Of a stretch of DNA of 28,117 nucleotides, positions 13,872-21,600 are shown piece after piece. Source of the stretch: CAZXBB01 sp964638815. Lineage in GTDB: Bacteria > Planctomycetota > Phycisphaerae > Phycisphaerales > SM1A02. The DNA is taken from contig CAZXBB010000361.1 in NCBI GenBank assembly GCA_964638815.1, positions 1 to 28,117 on the forward strand, in the 5' to 3' direction. Numbering within the stretch: position 1 is the first letter of the stretch; each line of letters starts with the position of its first letter. The position numbers and the translations under genes were made by a program. The notes beneath the pieces were generated by a model that saw only the letters and a program-made list of their open reading frames with translations, did not search any database and had not been told where the DNA came from.

Positions 13872-15059
13872 TCAGGATTCCCGGTCGATCAGGGCGGCCT
13901 CCGCGACCAGCCCCGGTCCGAAGCCGAGGGCGACGCAGGGCAGCGGCGCCCGGTCGCGCCGAAGGCGATCGAGGATGAAAAGGATGGTCGCCGACGACAT
14001 GTTGCCGCGCGCGCTGAGCACGGCGCGGGCGGCGCGCGACGACGCGGGGGCGATCGCGAGCCGCTCGGTGACCGCGCGGACGATGCGGGGGCCGCCGGCG
14101 TGGATGGCCCACGACCCGACCCCGCCGACGGTCAGCCTGTGGTCCGCGAGCCAGTCGTCGATCCACGGCCGCAGGTGCGTCGCGATCGTCGCCGGCACGC
14201 GACGCGAGAGCGTCATCACGAAGCCGTGGTCGCCGATCGTCCACCTCATCTCGCCGTCGGTGCCGTCGATCACCCGCGACGCGGTGCCCTGCAACGACCA
14301 CACGTCCCTCGCGTCCCCCGCGTCCCTCGCGTCCCCCGCGTCCCGCGCGTCGCGCGCGTCGCCCGGCTCGCCCGTGTCCCCCGCGCCCCCCGGGTCGCCG
14401 CGGCCCACGACGACTGCCGCCGCCCCGTCCGCGAAGAGCGCGTTGCCGACGAGGCGGTCCGGGTGCCAGCCGTACTGGAAGTGCAGGCTGCACAGCTCGA
14501 CCGCGCAGACGAGCACGCGCGCGGTGGGATCGGCGCCGACGATGGCCGCGGCGGACTGGAGCCCGTTGAGCGCGCCGTGGCAGCCCATGAACCCGATGGC
14601 CGTCCGCCGGATGGCGGGAGGCAGAGCGAGTGCGCGAATCAGCTCGCGCTCCACGCCGGGGGCGGCGAACCCCGTGCAGGAGACGGTGACGAGATGCGTG
14701 ACGTCGCCCGCGGCGATGGTCGCGTCGGCGAGGGCGGCGCGGCACGCCCGCACGGCGAGCGGCGGCGCGAGACGCTCGTACTGCGTCATGCGCTCGCCCG
14801 TGGTCGGCCCGCGCCCGTCGCGCGTTTCGAGGCAGTCGGCCGCGCGCGGATAGAAGCGGCGAAGGTCCGCGACGGTGTCGTCGGACTCGAGCAGGGCGAT
14901 GCCCCGTCGCGTGATGGACGTGCGTCGAAAGAGCGCGCGAAGCACCTTCGCCTGCTGCGTCGATGCCGCGCAGCAGCCGGCGGCGAGCTCGGCGGCGTCG
15001 TCCTGCCCGATCGAGCGCGCCGGCGCCGCCGTGCCGATTCCGAGCAGACGGACGCTCAC
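13872..15059 (-). CDS. Type III polyketide synthase
   Basis: The 395-residue product belongs to the chalcone/stilbene-synthase-like family. The catalytic triad is present: C160 in GFMGCHGALNG, H320 in WAIHAGGPRIV and N353 in SARGNMSSATILF. LVTVSCTGFAAPGVE and the C-terminal LGFGPGLVAEAAL are also family signatures. Such enzymes extend an acyl-CoA with malonyl-CoA and cyclise the chain to resorcinols, pyrones or acyl-phloroglucinols; the product cannot be read from sequence. Between about residues 222 and 256 there is a Gly/Asp/Ala/Arg repeat that relatives lack. The start is GTG 15059, overlapping the stop of the oxidoreductase gene by 4 nt (GTGA), so the two are translationally coupled. The stop is 59 bp from the isomerase-like gene. 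Confidence 0.9.
   Translation of the reverse strand: MSVRLLGIGTAAPARSIGQDDAAELAAGCCAASTQQAKVLRALFRRTSITRRGIALLESDDTVADLRRFYPRAADCLETRDGRGPTTGERMTQYERLAPPLAVRACRAALADATIAAGDVTHLVTVSCTGFAAPGVERELIRALALPPAIRRTAIGFMGCHGALNGLQSAAAIVGADPTARVLVCAVELCSLHFQYGWHPDRLVGNALFADGAAAVVVGRGDPGGAGDTGEPGDARDARDAGDARDAGDARDVWSLQGTASRVIDGTDGEMRWTIGDHGFVMTLSRRVPATIATHLRPWIDDWLADHRLTVGGVGSWAIHAGGPRIVRAVTERLAIAPASSRAARAVLSARGNMSSATILFILDRLRRDRAPLPCVALGFGPGLVAEAALIDRES
14303..14397 (-). repeat. 9-bp-based in-frame repeat inside the polyketide synthase gene
   Basis: Units of gcgtccctc, gcgtccccc and gcgtcgcgc follow one another and encode GDARDA-type residues on the coding strand (GDARDARDAGDARDAGDAR). The tract inserts about 30 residues between GRG and VWSLQGTAS, away from the catalytic residues. 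The reading frame is kept. Confidence 0.7.
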
Positions 15060-16228
15060 GGCGACGCCCCCCCGAGGATCGGGCTCGCGAGCGCCGGCCA
15101 GCGACGCAGGAGACCGATGCCCGCGCGGATCGCGACCGGCGAGCGGAGCACCACCGTCACGACGCGGCACCGCGCGTGGTGGCGAACCAGGAGACGGCGG
15201 TGACGTGCCGGCCACGCCGCCGCCGGGTCGCGGCCGTCCCGGCTTGTCTCCGCGGCGAGCTCGCCGGCCGCGCGACCCCCGCGCAGCGCCCACTCGATGC
15301 CCTCGCCGGTGAACGGCTCGGCGGAGCCGGCCGCGTCGCCGGCCCGCAGGAGACGCGGCGCGGCGACGACCGCCGGCGCCTGCGTGAGAAGGGGCGTTCC
15401 CCGCCAGCGCGCGTCCCCGACGCCGTCCGGCAAAGGCACGCCGGCCCGTTCGAGGATCCCGATCACCGCACGGGCCGCGCCGCCGGAGTCGCGGATCAGA
15501 CGCGGGCTGAGCGCGCCGGCGACGTCGAGTCGTCCATCCTCCAGCCCGACGCTGCCGACGTAACCGCCGCCCGCGCACGCCATCGTGACGACGCCGCGCG
15601 GCGCGCACGCGGACGCCGCGGGCAGCACCGCGCCGACGCCGACGCGCGCCGTGGCGCGGCGGCGCCCGCCGCGGGCCGGGCCGAGACCGGTCGCGACGAT
15701 CACGCCGCCCGCGCGGACGACGCTGTCGCCCCCCGGCGCGCGCAGCGTGACGACGCGCGCCGCGCCGTCGGCCGGGCCGATCGTCGCGATCGTGCCGTCC
15801 CGGAACGACGCGCCGGCAGCGACCGCCGCGCGAGCGAGCGCCGCGTCGAGCGCGGCCCGCGACACGGCGAGCCCCGCGGTCGGCAGCGTCGCGCTGCGAC
15901 CGGCGGCGCGCAGCTCGACGCGCTCGAGCGGAACCGCGCCGGTGTCGGCGAGGGCGTCGCTCGCGTCCATCGCGGCGACGAGGCGAACTGCTTCGGCATT
16001 CACGCAGCACCCGCACACCTTGTCGCGCGGAAAGACGCCCTTGTCCACCAGCAGGACGCTCGCCCCGGCCCGCGCCGCCGCGTGCGCGGCGGCGCTGCCG
16101 GCGGGCCCGGCGCCGATGACGAGCACGTCCACGACGGGGGGGGCGGCGGCGACCCGGGCGACGGGGGCGGCCAGGGCGGTCAGGGCGACCGGGGCGACCG
16201 GGGCGGCCAGGGGCGGAGGCGCGATCAT
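15056..16228 (-). CDS. FAD-dependent oxidoreductase (geranylgeranyl-reductase-like)
   Basis: The 390-residue product has an FAD-binding Rossmann motif (DVLVIGAGPAGSAAAHAAARAG, from about residue 34), the DKVCGCCVN segment typical of geranylgeranyl-reductase-like flavoproteins, a middle VIVATGLGPARGG, and LLRAGDAAGSAEPFTGEGIEWALRGG for the flavin ribityl contact. It probably hydroxylates or reduces the polyketide product. The ATG at 16228 overlaps the methyltransferase stop as ATGA, and the stop overlaps the synthase start as GTGA. This fixes the gene order as one translationally coupled unit. The first 33 residues are an Ala/Pro/Val repeat (APVAPVALTALAAPVARVA) that precedes the normal N-terminus of the family. 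A GTG just before the Rossmann motif is an alternative start. Confidence 0.87.
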   Translation of the reverse strand: MIAPPPLAAPVAPVALTALAAPVARVAAAPPVVDVLVIGAGPAGSAAAHAAARAGASVLLVDKGVFPRDKVCGCCVNAEAVRLVAAMDASDALADTGAVPLERVELRAAGRSATLPTAGLAVSRAALDAALARAAVAAGASFRDGTIATIGPADGAARVVTLRAPGGDSVVRAGGVIVATGLGPARGGRRRATARVGVGAVLPAASACAPRGVVTMACAGGGYVGSVGLEDGRLDVAGALSPRLIRDSGGAARAVIGILERAGVPLPDGVGDARWRGTPLLTQAPAVVAAPRLLRAGDAAGSAEPFTGEGIEWALRGGRAAGELAAETSRDGRDPAAAWPARHRRLLVRHHARCRVVTVVLRSPVAIRAGIGLLRRWPALASPILGGASP

Positions 16229-16989
16229 CGCCGGTCCCACGTCAGGAGGAGGCGGCACGGCCGCACGCGACGCACGACGGCGTCGTCGAGCCCGGCACGT
16301 CGCGCGAGATCGAGCAGCTCCGCACGGGTGAACGCTGCGCGGACCGAGCGCGGACCGTCTTCGTGGACGACGGGCGAGCGCGTAACGAGCCGCCCCGCGA
16401 GACCCACGAGCACGCGGTTCAGCCATCCGCGCTCGAGATCGTTCACGACGACGCGCCGTCGCGCGGCGGCGGCGAGGCGACGCAGCACGGTGATGATCGT
16501 CGCGTCGTCGAGGTGGTGGAGGAACAGCGACGTGACGACGACGTCGTGGCCGGCGGGAAGCTCGTCGCGGATCGCGTCGGCGCGAACGAGCCGGACGCTC
16601 CCGTGCACGCCGGCGCTTTGGAGACGCCGGGCGGCGTGCGCGAGCGCGACCGCGCTGACGTCACAGCCGGTGACGGCGAGCGTCTTCCGGCGACGTTCCG
16701 CCCGGCGCGCGAGCGCGACGACCACGTCGCCGCCGCCGGTCGCGACGTCGAGCAGGCGAAGCGGCGGCGGGGACGACGGCAGGAGGTCGGCGATGGCGCG
16801 CCAGACGATCCCGGCGCTCCCGCTGAGCCGGTTGAGCCGGGCGAGACCGGTGAGCGCGCGGTCGTGCTCCAGGCGGGGGAGATTCGGATCGTCCATACGC
16901 TCGGGCGTGACGCGCCGCCCGCTGGGGCGACCGGCGCGGTCCGGGCCGCGCTCGACCCGTTCGCGGTCGTCGTGGACGCATTCGCGCAT
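16225..16989 (-). CDS. SAM-dependent methyltransferase (class I, UbiE-like)
   Basis: The 254-residue product has the class I methyltransferase core: LRLLDVATGGGDVVVALARRAE (motif I, from about residue 78), VTGCDVSAVALAHA with the acidic SAM-ribose ligand, VVVTSLFLHHLDD and RRVVVNDLERGWLNR. RRVTPERMDDPNL near the N-terminus is a pattern I associate with methyltransferases next to type III polyketide synthases; this is from memory. It probably O- or C-methylates the polyketide. ATG 16989 gives the longest plausible protein; ATG 16897 (MDDPNLP) is the alternative, and neither has a strong ribosome site. The gene starts 14 bp after the sulfotransferase stop and overlaps the oxidoreductase start by 4 nt. 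Confidence 0.85.
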   Translation of the reverse strand: MRECVHDDRERVERGPDRAGRPSGRRVTPERMDDPNLPRLEHDRALTGLARLNRLSGSAGIVWRAIADLLPSSPPPLRLLDVATGGGDVVVALARRAERRRKTLAVTGCDVSAVALAHAARRLQSAGVHGSVRLVRADAIRDELPAGHDVVVTSLFLHHLDDATIITVLRRLAAAARRRVVVNDLERGWLNRVLVGLAGRLVTRSPVVHEDGPRSVRAAFTRAELLDLARRAGLDDAVVRRVRPCRLLLTWDRR

Positions 16990-17003
16990 CGTGAGGATGG
17001 TAG

Positions 17004-17963
17004 TCAGGCCTGCGTCGGGGCGTCGGCGCTCTTGAGCGCCCGCGCGAGCATCTTCCGCTGGTTCCGCCGCCGCGTGAGGAGGCCTCCGGGCAGCGCCGCG
17101 GCGGCGAGCACCGCGCCGCGGATCGGGGAGATGGGCTCGATCGGGTAGCCGAGCTGCCGGAGACACCCGCCGGCGACCGCCTGGAAGATCGCGATATCGT
17201 TCCGCGAGAGCTTCTCCCGGTAGCGGCCGATGCGGTCGCCGGTGACCGGCTCGAGCGTCCGGAGCTTGTGGCTCTCGCGTCTGGCGAAGCCGGTGTGGGT
17301 GCGCTCGTGGTAGTCCAGGACCGACGCGTCGAACGGCTCGTCGAGGAACGCGCAGAGCCGCTCCAGCTCGCGCTGCGGGTGCAGCACGAGATCCTCGTAA
17401 CGGACATGCGTGTACTGCCCGGGCGAGTACTTCGCGGCGAGGCGGAAGTGGCGACGCTGATACAGCCGCCACCGGATCGCGACGTTGATCACCGGCTCGT
17501 CGAAGATCCGCTGGCTCACGGCGACGTCGCGACCGTCGCGAATGATGGTGATGACCTGTGCGTCGGGGAAGGCGGCGAGCAGCTCGTCCACGTACAGGAG
17601 ATGGGGCGGTGTCTTGTCGCCCACGCGCCGCGCGCCGCGGCGCTGCTGGATGTGGAAGAGCAGCGTGTCGAAGAGCTGCACGTGTGTGCGCGGGGTTGCG
17701 CGCAGCTCCGCCTCGAGCGCCGGCCAGTCGACGGGCAGCTCGGTCGCCGCGCAGACGTCGCGGATCGCGGCGATCGTGCGGTCGAAGCCGGCGGCGTCGT
17801 CGAGGTCGCCGAACTTCCGGCGGTGCCGGTAGACGAACGACATCACCTGGGCCTCGTTCACCACGTAGAGGCCGGGCAGCGACATCAGCATCGCCTGGAG
17901 CAGCGTCGTGCCGGAGCGCGGCATCCCGACGATGAAGAACGGCCGTCTGGTTCTGGTCTCCAT
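17004..17963 (-). CDS. PAPS-dependent sulfotransferase
   Basis: The 319-residue product has the two PAPS sites of the sulfotransferase family: the 5'-phosphosulfate loop PFFIVGMPRSGTTLLQAM (residues 8-25) and the 3'-phosphate motif ITIIRDGRDVAVSQRIF. GDKTPPHLLYVDELL and the C-terminal YREKLSRNDIAIFQAVAGG also fit this family. It should move a sulfonate from PAPS to a hydroxyl or tyrosine acceptor. It is the first gene of the leftward run and is followed after 14 bp by the methyltransferase, which suggests the polyketide product as acceptor; this is inference. ATG 17963 starts just before the PAPS loop. Earlier in-frame starts would cross a terminator and a promoter, so I reject them. No ribosome site is visible, in keeping with a very short leader. 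Confidence 0.87.
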   Translation of the reverse strand: METRTRRPFFIVGMPRSGTTLLQAMLMSLPGLYVVNEAQVMSFVYRHRRKFGDLDDAAGFDRTIAAIRDVCAATELPVDWPALEAELRATPRTHVQLFDTLLFHIQQRRGARRVGDKTPPHLLYVDELLAAFPDAQVITIIRDGRDVAVSQRIFDEPVINVAIRWRLYQRRHFRLAAKYSPGQYTHVRYEDLVLHPQRELERLCAFLDEPFDASVLDYHERTHTGFARRESHKLRTLEPVTGDRIGRYREKLSRNDIAIFQAVAGGCLRQLGYPIEPISPIRGAVLAAAALPGGLLTRRRNQRKMLARALKSADAPTQA

Positions 17964-17976
17964 CGTCAAGGTGCGT

Positions 17977-18005
17977 CGTATATCGGCTCGCAGCGTGGGG
18001 ATCAA
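17977..18005 (-). promoter_or_regulatory. Promoter of the sulfotransferase-polyketide operon
   Basis: The minus strand reads TTGATC (18005-18000), a 17-bp spacer, then TATACG (17982-17977); each hexamer matches the sigma-70 consensus at four positions. Transcription would start near 17970, leaving only about 7 nt before ATG 17963. This agrees with the missing ribosome site. Confidence 0.55.
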
Positions 18006-18041
18006 TTCACGCGGCCGGAGCCGGACGCCGGATGCGCGCAT

Positions 18042-18075
18042 AAAAAAACCGGCTCGCGCCGATCGTGAGGGCCGG
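18042..18075 (-). terminator. Strong leftward terminator upstream of the sulfotransferase gene
   Basis: In the leftward transcript CCGG pairs with CCGG at the base, then a 2-nt bulge, then CTCACG pairs with CGCGAG around a five-base loop, and seven T follow (plus-strand a-run 18042-18048). It lies between the putative small RNA and the sulfotransferase promoter, and would stop any transcript that reads through the first terminator. Confidence 0.75.
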
Positions 18076-18123
18076 GGGCCGGGCAGGACCAAGAGGGGGG
18101 GCCAAGGGGCCGGGCCGGGCTCC

Positions 18124-18169
18124 AAAAAAGAGAACACCGACAAGAAATCTCTCTCTCATCGGTGTGTTC
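18124..18169 (-). terminator. Terminator of the candidate small RNA
   Basis: Nine pairs with a 2-nt bulge (arms 18169-18159 and 18140-18132), an 18-nt loop rich in GA, and then TCTTTTTT in the leftward direction (plus-strand a-run 18124-18129). The opposite strand has no T-run after the hairpin, which fixes the direction. Confidence 0.7.
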
Positions 18170-18213
18170 GCCTTTGTCTTGCGACTCCGGCGAAGCTCTC
18201 TCTCTCTCTTGTG
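18124..18213 (-). ncRNA. Candidate small RNA or attenuated leader, about 90 nt
   Basis: Transcription from the leftward promoter would begin near 18213. The RNA starts with a GA-repeat tract, then forms hairpin 1: UUCGCC pairs with GGCGAA (18194-18189 with 18172-18167), an internal loop GGA/AAA, and GUC/GAC closed by a GCAA tetraloop of the GNRA type. Next comes hairpin 2: GAACA-CA-CCGA (18169-18159) with UCGGUGUUC (18140-18132), nine base pairs with a 2-nt bulge, an AG-rich loop, then UCUUUUUU. The last GAA of hairpin 1 is shared with the foot of hairpin 2, so the two compete slightly. I know no family that matches. A free small RNA and an attenuator are both possible. Confidence 0.5.
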
Positions 18214-18219
18214 CACATG

Positions 18220-18247
18220 AGGATAGGGCCCGTCGCCCGGCCGTCAA
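18220..18247 (-). promoter_or_regulatory. Leftward promoter of the candidate small RNA
   Basis: The minus strand reads TTGACG (18247-18242; five of six), a 16-bp spacer and TATCCT (18225-18220; four of six). The expected start is near 18213, just before the GA-repeat tract. Confidence 0.55.
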
Positions 18248-18377
18248 GCCCCTTGCTCCGAGAATTCACCGCTTTTGTCCGGCACCCGGACGATCCGCGT
18301 CCTCCAGCCGCGGGACGGGGCAAGCCGGGCGGGCTGGGCGGTCTGTGGCGCGAGGAGATGGACTTCCCGGTCGCCGC

Positions 18378-18407
18378 TTGACATGATTATGCATCGCACC
18401 GTATATT
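18378..18407 (+). promoter_or_regulatory. argR promoter giving a nearly leaderless mRNA
   Basis: A perfect TTGACA (18378-18383) is followed after 18 bp by TATATT (18402-18407; five of six). The expected start of transcription is near 18414, and the argR ATG is at 18417, so the leader would be about 2-4 nt. No ribosome-binding site precedes the ATG. Confidence 0.75.
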
Positions 18408-18419
18408 CATGCATTCATG
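18405..18419. promoter_or_regulatory. Possible ARG box over the argR -10 region and start codon
   Basis: The sequence attcatgcattcatg contains two ATTCATG copies eight bases apart; on the other strand CATGAAT matches the half-site of ArgR/AhrC boxes. The copies are direct rather than clearly inverted, so the assignment is tentative. The position, over the -10 edge and the start codon, would suit autoregulation. Confidence 0.4.
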
Positions 18420-18857
18420 ACCCGCTCCCGACGCCATCAGCGGATTCTCGATCTCATCTCCGGCCACGCCATCCGGAGCCAGGAGGCCCTGCGCGAGCGG
18501 CTGGCGACCGAGGGGACGGCGGTGACGCAGGCGACGCTGTCCCGTGACCTGCGGGAGCTGGGCGTCACGAAGGGGCCGCACGGCTACCTGCCGCCGGGCC
18601 CGGCCGCGACGAACGGCGCCGGCCCGAGCCTTGAACGCGCGATGGCCCGCGAGCTGCTCGACTCCGAATGCGGTGGGTCGATGGTGGTCCTGCGCACCGC
18701 TCCCGGTCACGCGAACGCGCTGGCCGTCGAGATCGACCGCGCCCGGCCCGAGGAGGTCATGGGCACCATCGCGGGGGACGACACGATTTTCGTGGCTGCG
18801 AGGTCCGACCAGCACGCGAGGGCGCTGCTCCAGCGGTTCCGTCGCATGGCGTCCTGA
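18417..18857 (+). CDS. argR: Arginine repressor ArgR
   Basis: The 146-residue product has normal ArgR length and both domains. Residues 1-60 are the winged helix-turn-helix, with RHQRILDLISGHAIRSQEAL and AVTQATLSRDLRELGVTK as the recognition helix. Residues about 78-146 are the oligomerisation and arginine-binding domain, with SMVVLRTAPGHANALAVEID and the arginine-contact signature GTIAGDDTIFVAAR. In the hexamer-forming family, arginine binding promotes DNA binding to ARG boxes upstream of arg genes. It heads the argR-argG-argH cluster and probably senses the pathway end product. The ATG sits almost at the predicted transcription start, so translation may be leaderless. Confidence 0.95.
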   Translation: MTRSRRHQRILDLISGHAIRSQEALRERLATEGTAVTQATLSRDLRELGVTKGPHGYLPPGPAATNGAGPSLERAMARELLDSECGGSMVVLRTAPGHANALAVEIDRARPEEVMGTIAGDDTIFVAARSDQHARALLQRFRRMAS

Positions 18858-18877
18858 CGGCCGCGTTCCCCGCGTCT

Positions 18878-18951
18878 CCCCCGGTTCCCCCCGAGAACCC
18901 CCCCGAAGAACCCCCCGAGAACCCCCCGAAGAACCCCCCCGAGTCCCCCGA
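18878..18951 (+). repeat. C-rich tandem repeat between argR and argG
   Basis: Runs of five to seven C are separated by gagaa, gaagaa and gag in the 120-bp gap before argG. The template strand has at least seven G-runs of five or more, a strong candidate for a DNA G-quadruplex; the mRNA itself is C-rich. No ribosome-binding site or terminator is visible in the gap. Confidence 0.7.
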
Positions 18952-18977
18952 ATCTCAACCTCTCCCGAGCTTCACCC

Positions 18978-20188
18978 ATGACCATGCCCGACAAAGTCGT
19001 CCTCGCGTATTCCGGCGGTCTCGACACCTCCGCGATCGTCCCCTGGCTCATCGAGAACCACGGCTGCGAAGTGATCGCGGTCGTCGGCGATGTCGGTCAG
19101 GGCGCGGCCGAGCTGGCCGGAGTCGAGGAGAAGGCCATCCGCTCCGGCGCGAGCCAGTGCCACGTCGTCGATCTGAAGCGCGCGTTCCTCGAGGAGTGCG
19201 CGTGGCCCGCGCTGATGGCGGGGGCGGTCTACGAGGGTCGCTATCTGCTCGGCACCGCGATCGCGCGCCCGGTGCTCGCCCGCGCGCAGGTCCAGGTCGC
19301 GCTCGAGACCGGGGCGACCGCGGTCGCGCACGGGTGCACGGGCAAGGGCAACGACCAGGTCCGGTTCGAGTGCGCCTACGCCGCGCTCGCGCCGCACCTG
19401 AAGGTCATCGCCCCGTGGCGCGAGTGGGATCTCAAGTCGCGGGAGGACCTGCTCGAGTACCTGCGGGTGCGGAACATCGAGTGCTCGGCGAGCGTCGAGA
19501 AGATCTACAGCCGCGACGCCAATCTCTGGCACTGCTCACACGAGGGCGGCGACCTCGAGGACCCGTGGCTCGCGCCGCCGGAGGAGATGTGGCTGCTCAC
19601 GTCCTCGCCCGAGCAGGCCCCGGACGAGGCGGAGGAAGTCACCATCGGCTTCGAGAAGGGCCGCCCGGTGAGCGTGGACGGCGTGACGCTCGACGCGGAG
19701 GACCTCGTCGCGACGCTCAACGAACGCGCCGGCCGGCACGGCGTCGGACGGGTTGATCTCGTGGAGAACCGCGTCGTCGGCATGAAGTCGCGCGGTTGCT
19801 ACGAGACGCCCGGCGGGACCGTTCTCACCGAGGCGCTGCGGAGCCTCGAGGAGATCGTGCTCGACCGCGACTCGCTGCGCTTCCGGCAGCAGGTGGGGCT
19901 GGAGTTCGCGGAGCTGATCTACCGGGGTCAGTGGTTCTCCCCGCTGCGCGAGGCGCTGACGGTGTGCGCGCAGAAGATCGCGGAACCGCTCACCGGAGAG
20001 GTCGTCGTGCGGCTCTACAAGGGTGCGGCGACGCCGGTGAAGCGCCGGTCGGAGCGGAGCCTCTACGCCGCCGACTACGCAACCTTCGGCGCGGACGCGG
20101 TGTACGATCAGCGCGACGCCGGGGGCTTCATCCGGCTCCTTTCCCTGCCGGGACGGATCGCGGCTCGCCGCACGGAGGTGGTCGGCGC

Positions 20189-20192
<4 letters not shown>
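18978..20192 (+). CDS. argG: Argininosuccinate synthase
   Basis: The 404-residue product has the usual family length and motifs: the ATP pyrophosphatase loop KVVLAYSGGLDTSAIV (residues 6-21), YLLGTAIARPVLA, the HGCTGKGNDQVRFE signature, APWREWDLKSREDLL, and VGMKSRGCYETPGGT near the C-terminal part. It joins citrulline and aspartate with ATP to form argininosuccinate in the cytoplasm. ATG 18978 and ATG 18984 are both possible starts, and neither has a ribosome site. The gene follows argR after 120 bp of C-rich repeat and overlaps argH by 4 nt (ATGA), which couples the last two steps of arginine synthesis. Confidence 0.96.
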
Positions 20193-21574
<1,382 letters not shown>

Positions 21575-21600
21575 TCCGACCGACGGCGGCGGCCCGGGAC

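Larger units (their letters stand above)
17964..18377. other. Divergent intergenic region between the sulfotransferase and argR
   Basis: This stretch of about 410 bp has no convincing protein gene. On the leftward strand it holds, in order of transcription, a promoter (18247-18220), a structured RNA ending in a terminator (to 18124), a second terminator (18075-18042) and the sulfotransferase promoter (18005-17977). The argR promoter begins at 18378 on the other strand. The part between 18248 and 18377 is GC-rich and I see nothing specific in it. Confidence 0.7.

Noticed and set aside
17964..18143. 60-residue N-terminal extension of the sulfotransferase
   Set aside because: It would run through a strong terminator and the operon promoter, and the family starts just before the PAPS loop.
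18156..18218. 20-codon leader peptide (starts MCTRERES) before the small-RNA terminator
   Set aside because: The predicted transcription start (about 18213) lies inside the frame, after its ATG, and there is no ribosome site. It would matter only if transcription starts further upstream.
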